In this document: one piece after another, positions 30,265 through 38,375 of the stretch
Numbering within the stretch: the stretch's first letter is position 1
Layout: the number at the start of each line of letters is the position of its first letter
Source of the DNA: a virus
Virus record (IMG/VR): IMGVR_UViG_3300035204_001848
Span: 1-47,859 of that record
Strand: one strand, 5' to 3'
Length of the DNA stretch: 47,859 bases
Program-made: the position numbers and the translations under genes
Notes under the pieces: model-generated
What the model saw: the letters and a program-made list of their open reading frames with translations, nothing else
Told to the model about the DNA's origin: nothing
The model's database searches: none

Positions 30265-32835
30265 TTATTTTGAATTTAAAGCTTTCAATTCTGAGAGTTT
30301 TGTATATACTTTTTGGTCTTGCACTCCTACTTTGTGTGCGAAGACTACATCCTCTTTCTTCCTACCGCTAATAATAACTATATTCCCATCTTTTGGCAAT
30401 CCGTTATTTTTTATCTCACATTCTTCCATATTTTTATTAAAAATCATGCACTCCATAAAACCTGACTCATCCGAAATAAGCATTTTAAGATATTTATTCC
30501 CGTTCTTTGAGACTCTCGAAAAAGATTCTTCTACTGTACCAATGAAGCATACGTTATCGTTATCATCCATCGCTGGAATATCTGATATGTTTCTGAGTGT
30601 ACCTTTCTGTCTAGACCAAATATCTCTCAAGGTGACTCCATACGTATAGCCCAGTAACTTCTTTTCGTAATACCAATTAGCGAAACTCTCTGACTTACTA
30701 TTCAGTTCAAAGATTTGCTTATAAGGCGCCGCTTTCTTTTTGATAGTCCCAACTCTAGACTCCTTAATAACTACCTTATTATCGTCGCCTTTAAAATTTA
30801 TTAATTTTTTTACAATTTTTACTAAATCATAGTCGTACTGTTCTGCCATGCGCAAGACATAGTTCTTCTCTTTTCTGGTTAAGATATTCCACACTTGAGA
30901 TTCATAAACCACCTTAGAGCGAGACTGACTAAATCCTTCCAACGCTCCAGCTTGAATAAGCGCAGAGAGATTGCCAATATTTAGACCCGCTTGTTCTGCG
31001 GCTTGAAAAATCTCAAACTTGTTGGCATATTTATTTCTAAAGTTATTAAGCTTCTCTATTGATTTGTCACTGATACCTTTTATGGAGAGTAAACCAAAAC
31101 GTATATCGTCGTCTTCAATTATAAAGTCCATATCCGACTTAATGATATGTGGTGGAAGTAAAAGAATATTAAAATTATCTAATTCTTTTTGTATAATAGA
31201 TATCTCCTTGATGGGATCTGGTTCATGCCTACTCATCTTTAAGAGGCTTAAGAAAAATTCTTTAGGATACTTGAACTTGAGGTAGACTGTCGCCGCCGCT
31301 AGTGCTGCATAAGCTAATGAGTGAGACTTGTTAAAGGAATAATGCGCACTATCTTCTAGTACCTTCCAAAGAATATCTGCCACTTCTTTCTCTAAATTAT
31401 TCTCTTTTACTTTATCTTTAATCTTCTTTTTCCATTTCCTAACTTCTGCGGTCTTTTTCTTGCCTACAATGCGCCTTAATAACTCCGCTTCATCTAACGT
31501 AAAGCCAATTTTGTGAGCCATCTTCATAAGTTGCTCTTGGTATAGGGCGACTCCTCCTGTGGAGGATAAAATGTCATCAAAAAATGGATGAATAGGCTGG
31601 TATTCATCTTCGTTTGTGTAAGCTGCATATTGATCGACGTAAGCTAATGCTCCCGGCCTAGCAAGCGCCAATACAGCAGATAGTTCTTCTAGGTTCTTAG
31701 GCTTAACTTTCTGACACACTTTGAAGTTCGTCGGCGCTTCAATCTGAAAAAGTCCGTGAGGACTTGAAAGGTGCTGAAATTGTTGGTATATAGTGGGATC
31801 TGTAAGATCAATGTCTCTTAAATTAATACCTACCATCTTGCACACATCATCCGCAACAGAAACTCCCCTAAGACCTAATATGTCTAACTTTACATTAAAG
31901 ACGGAAGACCAATTCATATCGTATGAGGAAACAGATTCCTTGTCGGACGATAATTCTGTGGGACATGATTTTTCTAAAGGATCATACGAAACTAAAATAC
32001 CTGAAGGGTGTACGCCCTTATTTTTTACAAGACCCCTCAGAGAGAGAGCTATAGAATAAGCGTCACTATTTTCATCACACCACTCTTTAAATTTTTCTAC
32101 TTCCCCGTACGCTTCTTCAATATCCTTAACTATGCCAAACGTCTTAGGAATCATAGCTGTCACAGTATTCATCTCTACCTCGGATTTACCACCTACGATC
32201 TTACCGCACTCTTTCATTAAGAGTTTACCGCTTAAGGTATTAAAAGTAAGTATCTTAGAAGTCTTGCCTTCAAACTTTTCGTACAAATACTGTATAACCT
32301 TCGGGCGATTATAATAACAAATATCTAAATCAACGTCGCACATAAGCGAGCCGTCAAGATAGGTAACTCCGTCTACCACCTTTTTCTTTGCTCTAATTTT
32401 AGAAATGAATCTCTCAAAATATAAATCATATTTTAATGGATCAATTCCTGTAACGCCAATGCAATATAAAACTAAACTGCCCGCCGCAGAACCTCTGCCT
32501 AATCCAACGGGGATATCTTCTTCCTTACAGTAATTAATTACGTCCCATACCAAAAGAATATAATCAACAAAACTAAGCTCATTGATAATATCTAACTCAT
32601 AATCGAGCCTCTCTTGGTAAGCTTTTGGATTTTTAACCTTGAGATTCTTTAGTCCAGATTCACATAACGCCCGAAGAAATTCATAATTCGTACAGCTTTC
32701 GCTTACCCTTATGCTTCTCTTGTATTTATTTTCAATAGAAAAAGAGGGGAGACGTACCCCGTGGAGAGGTAAATCTATCTGAGAAAACTCATTAAAAAAA
32801 TCGCCCTTAACTTTCATCTTTTTCGTCTTTATCAT
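30265..32835 (-). CDS. dnaE: DNA polymerase III alpha, catalytic part without PHP domain
   Basis: The 856-residue protein begins after the PHP domain of normal DnaE. It has the palm motif GLGRGSAAGSLVLYCIG (near residue 108), the catalytic acid site as DVDLDI (near 165), fingers motifs ALARPGALAYVDQY, VALYQEQLMKMAH, and FNKSHSLAYAALAAATVYLK, a helix-hairpin-helix region (FGLLSIKGISDKSIEKL) and an OB fold near the end (NVCFIGTVEESFSRVSKNG). It should be the replicative polymerase core. The missing first 255 residues match a separate gene at 34088. Two internal ATGs near the start are possible; 32835 has GGAG ahead. Confidence 0.93.
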   Translation of the reverse strand: MIKTKKMKVKGDFFNEFSQIDLPLHGVRLPSFSIENKYKRSIRVSESCTNYEFLRALCESGLKNLKVKNPKAYQERLDYELDIINELSFVDYILLVWDVINYCKEEDIPVGLGRGSAAGSLVLYCIGVTGIDPLKYDLYFERFISKIRAKKKVVDGVTYLDGSLMCDVDLDICYYNRPKVIQYLYEKFEGKTSKILTFNTLSGKLLMKECGKIVGGKSEVEMNTVTAMIPKTFGIVKDIEEAYGEVEKFKEWCDENSDAYSIALSLRGLVKNKGVHPSGILVSYDPLEKSCPTELSSDKESVSSYDMNWSSVFNVKLDILGLRGVSVADDVCKMVGINLRDIDLTDPTIYQQFQHLSSPHGLFQIEAPTNFKVCQKVKPKNLEELSAVLALARPGALAYVDQYAAYTNEDEYQPIHPFFDDILSSTGGVALYQEQLMKMAHKIGFTLDEAELLRRIVGKKKTAEVRKWKKKIKDKVKENNLEKEVADILWKVLEDSAHYSFNKSHSLAYAALAAATVYLKFKYPKEFFLSLLKMSRHEPDPIKEISIIQKELDNFNILLLPPHIIKSDMDFIIEDDDIRFGLLSIKGISDKSIEKLNNFRNKYANKFEIFQAAEQAGLNIGNLSALIQAGALEGFSQSRSKVVYESQVWNILTRKEKNYVLRMAEQYDYDLVKIVKKLINFKGDDNKVVIKESRVGTIKKKAAPYKQIFELNSKSESFANWYYEKKLLGYTYGVTLRDIWSRQKGTLRNISDIPAMDDNDNVCFIGTVEESFSRVSKNGNKYLKMLISDESGFMECMIFNKNMEECEIKNNGLPKDGNIVIISGRKKEDVVFAHKVGVQDQKVYTKLSELKALNSK

Positions 32836-33094
32836 TATCTCGCTTCTCCGGTTCTTCAGTCTCTTCCTCAATGGAAAGTATTTCTAGATTTTTACTGTTT
32901 CCATCTCCGTCGATGGTCTCACAAATTTGGTTCATAGCTGCACAAAGCATATCGGCAGAATCATCAGTCACCACATTATAAAACGCATTAACGCTAGACT
33001 CTTTCGCTCCATGTTGAATGATTAAAAGGGTATATTCCATATCCTCTTCATCCATCTTCTCTTTAAGGTCGTAAACAAAATCTAATGTAGCCAT
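32807..33094 (-). CDS. Unknown acidic protein
   Basis: The 95-residue product has a short alpha/beta N-terminal part (LLIIQHGAKESSVNAFYNVV) and a very acidic tail ending EKRDNDKDEKDES. It lies between the exonuclease and the polymerase and overlaps the polymerase start. A small replication partner that binds by its acidic tail is possible; no family recognised. Confidence 0.55.
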   Translation of the reverse strand: MATLDFVYDLKEKMDEEDMEYTLLIIQHGAKESSVNAFYNVVTDDSADMLCAAMNQICETIDGDGNSKNLEILSIEEETEEPEKRDNDKDEKDES

Positions 33095-33095
33095 A

Positions 33096-33734
33096 TCAAA
33101 TATCCACTTGCCATTTAAGCTTGTTCCATACTTTTAAATTTAACTCTAAATCTACCAACGCATTATGTAAGTTCTCATAATCATGATCGATATTATACTC
33201 TTTACCCAGCGCTTTAAGATTTGTTTTTATTCCCTTGATTACTTTATTCAGCATCTTATATTGATACTCCAAAAAATCAGTTTCATTGGTGAAGGGGAGG
33301 TTGGATTTAATACCTTTAGCTATACAATAGGTATCTAAAACCTTGTTTAATAAATGAGAATAATCTTCCCCCTGTTTTTCATAAAAAGATTTAATTAAAT
33401 AAATATCAAACCCCAAAATGTTATGCCCCACTATATAGTCCGCTTCATCGAGCCAATCTTTTATGGTAGGAAAGATCTCTTTGTATGAGACAGCTTTATT
33501 TTCGTAAGTCTTTCGGCTAAACTTTGTAATCCTTGCTGCTTCTGGGCTTATGTTAATCTCTCTATCCCATTTTACATAGTAATCTTTTTCGTCCACCTTC
33601 TCTCCCCCCTTGGTCTTGATCATAGCTATCTGCCAAGGTAAATTATGAAAAGAATTTAAGCATAAGTTCTCCGTTTCGCAGTCGATTAAAACGTACGTTT
33701 TATCTTTATCAAATCTTAATAAATGATCGTCCAT
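33096..33734 (-). CDS. DnaQ-like 3'-5' exonuclease (proofreading type)
   Basis: From the ATG at 33734, two bases after the upstream stop, the product is 212 residues. The DEDD motifs are visible as LIDCETENL (Asp, Glu near residue 20), IVGHNILGFDIYLIKS (near 105), and HNALVDLELNLKVW (near 195, HxxxxD type). It should remove mismatched 3' ends, probably as the proofreading partner of the split polymerase. The gene lies between the two polymerase parts, which supports this. A TTG extension to 33788 is less likely. Confidence 0.85.
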   Translation of the reverse strand: MDDHLLRFDKDKTYVLIDCETENLCLNSFHNLPWQIAMIKTKGGEKVDEKDYYVKWDREINISPEAARITKFSRKTYENKAVSYKEIFPTIKDWLDEADYIVGHNILGFDIYLIKSFYEKQGEDYSHLLNKVLDTYCIAKGIKSNLPFTNETDFLEYQYKMLNKVIKGIKTNLKALGKEYNIDHDYENLHNALVDLELNLKVWNKLKWQVDI

Positions 33735-33735
33735 A

Positions 33736-34101
33736 TTATGTATAAAGTCTGTGGCTATCCTCGTCTCTATGAAATTTACTAATCTCAATTAGCGTAACAT
33801 TTCCTTGCTCTGCCATTAACATATGCGCGCGCCCTCTCTCCATCTCCATGCTCTCTCCTTGTTTGCATGTTATGGTAAATGGGTGATGATCAGGATTATC
33901 TCTATCCCATAGCATATCTACCCTTAACGTTCCCTCTAGGATATGGAATGTCTCATGCTTATCTACATGGTAATGCATAGAGGTGTGATGCCCCTCTCTA
34001 ATAAATAAAATCTTGCCGCAATAATCTTCTTTCTCATTATTGGCGAGCCATGATTCACTCCCCCAAGTTTTAATTACTATCTTAGGATTAAACGGCGCCA
34101 T
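33736..34101 (-). CDS. Cupin protein inside the replication module
   Basis: From the ATG at 34101 (GGAGGGAA site) the product is 121 residues: a cupin with MHYHVDKHETFHILEGTL (metal-binding His residues) and GESMEMERGRAHMLMAEQG. It resembles mannose-6-phosphate isomerase-type or other sugar cupins. Nothing in it suggests DNA work. It is placed between the polymerase PHP gene and the exonuclease gene, and overlaps the PHP gene by 14 bases. It may be a displaced metabolic gene. Confidence 0.7.
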   Translation of the reverse strand: MAPFNPKIVIKTWGSESWLANNEKEDYCGKILFIREGHHTSMHYHVDKHETFHILEGTLRVDMLWDRDNPDHHPFTITCKQGESMEMERGRAHMLMAEQGNVTLIEISKFHRDEDSHRLYT

Positions 34102-34855
34102 TCTGTTCCCTCCAGCTTTCAAAACAAAATTCATCGCTACACATATGATCTAGCCTAGGTTTATCCAATGCGCTGCGGTTATTGATACATCTAAATGTAA
34201 GATAAGATTTAAAATCTTTGCGATTGTTATAATAAATACTCTTTACATTTTGCGTCTCGAACTTGTCTTTGGCATATGCGTTTACCTTGTCCGCTATAAG
34301 GCTATCAAAGGGCAGATTGTTCTGTTCGGTAAAGAAGCGGGGATTAGTAAAATCAATTTGCGGCACACAATTTTTACCCATAAAAACATTATTAAATATA
34401 AAGGAGTCATAAAACGGCACCACTAAGGAGAGTTCTTGTTCCTCCCATAAGCTACTAAGAATATCATAATCTATCCTCGGTGTATAATAAAATCCTTCCT
34501 TAGCAGCAAAGGAGAAAATCTTTACTAACCTAGTAAAACCAGCATCATTCTTCGGAAAGATTATGTATCTACTAGTCTTGTTAAGAGAGTCTGCTGACTT
34601 GTCTTCAAAATCATCGTTCACATTTAACCTTAAACCAAAAATGAGATCCAACCCAAGCTTCTTAGCAGAAGTATAAGCTTCTAGAAATCCACTCATGTTA
34701 TCGTCTACGATAACAACTCGAGATATATCGTTGTCGATGCACACTTGGAAAATAGACATGGGGCCGTCTTGCGACATATCTTCTGGGTCTTTGAGGGTTA
34801 GGATACTCTTCCCTACGCTATAATGAGATTTAAAAAGTGGAATAGTATCAACCAT
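34088..34855 (-). CDS. PHP domain of DNA polymerase III alpha, encoded separately
   Basis: The 255-residue product matches the N-terminal PHP region of DnaE. It opens PLFKSHYSVGKS (HSHYS-like start), then VVIVDDNMSGFLEAYTSAKKLGLDLIFGLRL, RYIIFPKNDAGFTRLVKIFSFA, and a final section with LDHMCSDEFCFES. In full-length DnaE this domain binds metal and holds the core together. The usual metal-binding His pair is weak (one His at position 11), so catalytic activity as a nuclease is doubtful. Combined length with the 30265 protein is about 1,110 residues, near a normal DnaE. Confidence 0.78.
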   Translation of the reverse strand: MVDTIPLFKSHYSVGKSILTLKDPEDMSQDGPMSIFQVCIDNDISRVVIVDDNMSGFLEAYTSAKKLGLDLIFGLRLNVNDDFEDKSADSLNKTSRYIIFPKNDAGFTRLVKIFSFAAKEGFYYTPRIDYDILSSLWEEQELSLVVPFYDSFIFNNVFMGKNCVPQIDFTNPRFFTEQNNLPFDSLIADKVNAYAKDKFETQNVKSIYYNNRKDFKSYLTFRCINNRSALDKPRLDHMCSDEFCFESWREQNGAV

Positions 34856-34879
34856 AAAACGATTTTAAAGTACGACCCC

Positions 34880-35881
34880 TTAAAAGTCAAACAAATCTTC
34901 TTGATTAGCGGAAGTTTGTTGGGGAACATTATTAAATTTCGGACAGCCTTCGTAGTGTATTACTTCTATCTTTTGCCCTTTACTTTCATCTGCGGTAAGC
35001 TCCTCCTCCTTAAAAGCAGATTTTATTACCTTACCCTTCTTATCTTTAAGAACGTAATAATCATAGGGCTTATGTAGTGGGCATATCCATCCACTTTTAG
35101 CAGGACCGCAGAGCCATCTATGCCCGTTATCTGTTGCGAAGTTTGACTTTGCATCTTCCTCGCTAAAGTTACTAATAAGCTCATTGAGGTGCTCCAAGTA
35201 GTGCTCAAACCCTTTAATTTCTTCCTTGGAAAATTCTAGTTCTTGTACGGGGGAGCGAGGAAAACGTAAAAATAGAAATTGAACAATGATCTTCTTAATC
35301 TTGGGCCATATTTTCTTAGCTGCAAGGGTATACATCATTGCTTGTACATTAGAGTTAAGTTCTTCTCCTTTGAATTTTTGCTTGCTTGACTTATAGTCTA
35401 CGATATATAATACCCCATCATCGTACTGGATAGGCTTGTCCATGAACCCATATATATTATATTTAGGCTTCCTACTTTTAATCTTAAATTCCTGCTCTGG
35501 TTTATCTATCTTTCCGCCCTCTTTACCAAAGAACTCTGCTCTTAATCCGACTACGATCATGTTGTCTACCAGTTCATAGTTTTCTTCGTAGGTCTCTTTC
35601 CCAAACTTTTCTATTTCGCAACGACGTAAATAACTGTGAACATATCTATTCACCGCTTCTGAACCTGTGATTGACCCCTTGGTGAGAATGGATTTAAAGT
35701 GTTTTTTATGTCTATCTTTGAGAAGATACTCGAAAACATTGTGACAAACGGTTCCCCTGAGTGCTCCAGAGTTAGTTTTGTCTGGCATATTAAGGTGATA
35801 CTTACCCCAATAAAGCCAACTACAGTTATCTAGAGTCTTGATTCTAGATGCGGACAGGAAGACTGGTTCTTTTTTTGGCAT
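34880..35881 (-). CDS. RecB/Cas4-like nuclease with four-Cys cluster
   Basis: From ATG 35881 in a TAATG junction the product is 333 residues. Core motifs: ALRGTVCHNVFEYLL (His, near 48), GFMDKP (Asp), YIVDYKSSKQ (D-x-K site). Cys at LDNCSWLYWG (near 22) and a late set WLCGPAKSGWICPLHK and EGCPKF could hold an iron-sulfur cluster as in Cas4 and AddB. The last seven residues, QEDLFDF, are a classic sliding-clamp-binding motif. It is likely a DNA end-processing exonuclease in replication or recombination. Confidence 0.82.
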   Translation of the reverse strand: MPKKEPVFLSASRIKTLDNCSWLYWGKYHLNMPDKTNSGALRGTVCHNVFEYLLKDRHKKHFKSILTKGSITGSEAVNRYVHSYLRRCEIEKFGKETYEENYELVDNMIVVGLRAEFFGKEGGKIDKPEQEFKIKSRKPKYNIYGFMDKPIQYDDGVLYIVDYKSSKQKFKGEELNSNVQAMMYTLAAKKIWPKIKKIIVQFLFLRFPRSPVQELEFSKEEIKGFEHYLEHLNELISNFSEEDAKSNFATDNGHRWLCGPAKSGWICPLHKPYDYYVLKDKKGKVIKSAFKEEELTADESKGQKIEVIHYEGCPKFNNVPQQTSANQEDLFDF

Positions 35882-36804
35882 TATATTTTTTCGGCCCACT
35901 CAAGTATTTCTTGTTTACTCATCTCTCCAAAATCATTTTTAGTTGGAAAGTAAATTTTGAGTTGCCTTCGATCAAAAAAAGTCAACAGTCTCCTTTCTAT
36001 TTTATAGGCAGCATTATTTCCTGCTCCCTCCGTTTTTTTTAATTGATCATTGTTTAAAGAAATTATAACACGATCGGGGTCTAAACGCAAGAGCGTATTC
36101 TGAATTGAAGTGCTCAGGTTCAACCCAAAAATAACAATTACATTCTTAATCCCAGCCTCCCATAATGAAAGCATATCGCCTATGGACTCAACTAAAATAA
36201 TAGTCTTTAAATTTTTTAAAATTTTAATATTATATTTCAAGGGATAATTCCAGCTAAATTTATCTCCAATATGTTTCCACTTGGGTATTTTTGAATAACT
36301 TTCTAGCTTGTGAACGTATCTACCGCTTACTCCAACCAACTTTTCCCGATAATCAAACACGGGAAAAATATATCTATCTACCATCTTGCCGCTATTGCAA
36401 ATCCCTCCGCCGAAAACTTCTAGTGTATCGTCGGAAATTCCTCGGTTATTCCAATATGAATTATCTTTTTTTAAATTTTTTAGAAAGTCTTGAGAGAGAA
36501 TCCTGCGTTCCACTATGCGAGGTTTATATTTAGGAGCCTCCTTGTCTATTACAATCTTGTCAGACAAATATTGTTTAGCGTCATCTATGGAAGACAGGTT
36601 CAATGATATTTTAACTAACTCTTCAAATCTGCCTGAGATATTCTCTTTAAAGTCGACCCAATTACCGTTATCTTTTCTTATTCTGAGTACAGTATTGCTA
36701 TCGGAGTCTCGATAAATTGGCCTCGCTCTGAACTCCTTACCGTGATCCTGAAGGTTATATCCTATATCTCCAAGGATATCCCTTATTTGTTGGGACATAT
36801 CCAT
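35881..36804 (-). CDS. Toprim primase, zinc site lost
   Basis: The 307-residue protein has an N-terminal part (YNLQDHGKEFRARPIYRDSDS) that looks like the DnaG zinc-binding fold without any of its Cys/His ligands. It has a middle DnaG-like core (YWNNRGISDDTLEVFGGG), and a Toprim domain: IILVESIGDMLSLWEAG (Glu) and VIISLNNDQLKKTEG (acidic site in N-N-D form). It should make RNA primers. Start overlaps the helicase stop (TAATG), a normal pairing. Length is near that of phage primases. Confidence 0.82.
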   Translation of the reverse strand: MDMSQQIRDILGDIGYNLQDHGKEFRARPIYRDSDSNTVLRIRKDNGNWVDFKENISGRFEELVKISLNLSSIDDAKQYLSDKIVIDKEAPKYKPRIVERRILSQDFLKNLKKDNSYWNNRGISDDTLEVFGGGICNSGKMVDRYIFPVFDYREKLVGVSGRYVHKLESYSKIPKWKHIGDKFSWNYPLKYNIKILKNLKTIILVESIGDMLSLWEAGIKNVIVIFGLNLSTSIQNTLLRLDPDRVIISLNNDQLKKTEGAGNNAAYKIERRLLTFFDRRQLKIYFPTKNDFGEMSKQEILEWAEKI

Positions 36805-38327
36805 TACAGTATGTCTCCGTGATCCTCTGGATTTTGATCTTCAATCTCGAAAACATCATTTTCCCTATCAATTAAATGTCTCAGCGAGCCCTTTTCTTCT
36901 ACTCGAAAGTTATCAATATTATAATTTAAAAAATTCTGCACCCATTTCGTAGAAGAAACTGTCCTTCCATGCACTTCTTCTTCGAAGGTTCTCCTCATTA
37001 AATCTTGATGCCCCGCAGCATCCTTTCCTTGAAACCTTGTTTTTAGTGGGATGAGCTTGTGTGAGCCGAATTCTCTGGTATCATTCGCAATCTCCTCTGG
37101 ACTTTTTCTCCTCAAAATTCCCATAAAACTAGCAAACCACTGTAGTCTATCTGACTGCGCCGCTGTCGAAGAGTCATCCACCATTTCTCCCCGATATTTA
37201 TTGCTGCGATTTTGTTGCATAGCTGTAACGATGGGAGCACCAATCTCTTCTGAAAGTCTCTTTAATTTATCTATCTTTTCTCCTATGGCTTGGTACTCAG
37301 CCCAGTTTTTTTCAACTTTTTCTCCTGTAAGTTTAATATAATCATACGCAATCAAACATGGGTTGCCCCTTCCTACTTTAGAGTAATACCACCTTCTAAC
37401 TATCGAACATAATTCGTCTACATTAAATCTGCCAACGTGGTAGTGGTTGTAAGTTCGATCATTACTGTAATCTCCAATGCTTTTTTCTGCCTCTCTAACT
37501 CTGTCGTACATCTCCTTGTTATTTCTCCAGTTCCCTGTTTGGAGATACCATAGCGGGACACCGGAAATTGAAGCCATCATTCTGAATTGAGTTTCTTCTG
37601 TGCTCATTTCTGTATCTAGAATAAGAGCCTTGATGTTATTTTGCGTGGCAGTTCTGAAAGCTATATCATTCAACCACGTACTTTTTCCTTCTCCCGGCCT
37701 AGAAATTATCGCGTATATATTTCTGGGTAAAAGCCCCCCGAACAGTCTATTAAACTCTGGATACGGAGTAAGGAATCCGTTTTCGTCTTGAGGCTCTTTA
37801 CCCTTTTCTTCAACGAGCTCTATCATGTTTTCGAAAAGATTTTGAGGTTCATCGCCTAACTCATAGGAGGAAATTTTATCCCCGTAAATTTTATCGCACC
37901 CAGCGATAATCTCATCCACAGGTTTATTTAAATTTTGCTTGACAAATCTTTGGCCCTCATCAAAGGTTTCGTGTATTTCTCTTGAAACCCTCATTTTCGC
38001 CAAATCTTGGCAAGATTCAAGTGTTGCGTCTTGAGTTATTTGCGTATAAAATAAATTTTCTATATAATCAAAAACATCAACGTGATCTTCGAAAGAGATT
38101 CCAAGATTCTTAATTTTATTAGCAATTAAAACTTTGTCTATTTGCTCGTTTTTTAATAAAGATTCCCTAATTATAGAAAAGATAGTTGAATGAATTTCCT
38201 TATAAAAATCTTTCTCTCCTATGAAAGTATCTACATCTGGGAAAACCTCAGGGTTCCTTAGTAGTCCACTAAGAACGTGTCTTTCTATCTGTTTAGAATA
38301 AATGGCTCCGCTAGAATTATCTACCAT
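36804..38327 (-). CDS. dnaB: DnaB-type replicative helicase
   Basis: From ATG 38327 the product has 507 residues. The N-terminal domain of about 110 residues fits DnaB. The RecA-like domain has Walker A SRPGEGKSTWL (near 215), an acidic LILDTEMS (motif 1a), Walker B CLIAYDYIKLTG and a PIVTAMQQNRS segment (DnaB motif 3). It should unwind DNA ahead of the polymerase as a ring of six and recruit the primase encoded next. A good promoter and a palindrome sit at its 5' end. It is the first gene of the replication transcript. Confidence 0.93.
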   Translation of the reverse strand: MVDNSSGAIYSKQIERHVLSGLLRNPEVFPDVDTFIGEKDFYKEIHSTIFSIIRESLLKNEQIDKVLIANKIKNLGISFEDHVDVFDYIENLFYTQITQDATLESCQDLAKMRVSREIHETFDEGQRFVKQNLNKPVDEIIAGCDKIYGDKISSYELGDEPQNLFENMIELVEEKGKEPQDENGFLTPYPEFNRLFGGLLPRNIYAIISRPGEGKSTWLNDIAFRTATQNNIKALILDTEMSTEETQFRMMASISGVPLWYLQTGNWRNNKEMYDRVREAEKSIGDYSNDRTYNHYHVGRFNVDELCSIVRRWYYSKVGRGNPCLIAYDYIKLTGEKVEKNWAEYQAIGEKIDKLKRLSEEIGAPIVTAMQQNRSNKYRGEMVDDSSTAAQSDRLQWFASFMGILRRKSPEEIANDTREFGSHKLIPLKTRFQGKDAAGHQDLMRRTFEEEVHGRTVSSTKWVQNFLNYNIDNFRVEEKGSLRHLIDRENDVFEIEDQNPEDHGDIL

Positions 38328-38343
38328 ACTTGAATTCAAGTAT
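38326..38343. promoter_or_regulatory. 18-bp perfect palindrome at the helicase promoter (likely operator)
   Basis: ATACTTGAATTCAAGTAT is its own reverse complement. It covers most of the helicase -10 box and the first bases of the start codon. A dimeric repressor bound here would block transcription of the replication module. No repressor gene next to it was identified. Confidence 0.6.
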
Positions 38344-38367
38344 ACTTTAGAACCAAAGACTGGTCAA
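38339..38367 (-). promoter_or_regulatory. Sigma-70 promoter of the replication module
   Basis: TTGACC (38362-38367) and TATACT (38339-38344) on the minus strand are separated by 17 bases, each matching consensus at five of six positions. The helicase ATG is 11 bases past the -10 box, so the leader is about five bases. Confidence 0.65.
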
Positions 38368-38375
38368 GGAAACAA

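Noticed and set aside
34880-35881. CRISPR-associated Cas4
   Set aside because: The nuclease is Cas4-like, but there is no cas1, cas2 or repeat array, and it is embedded in a replication operon, so a replication or recombination nuclease fits better.
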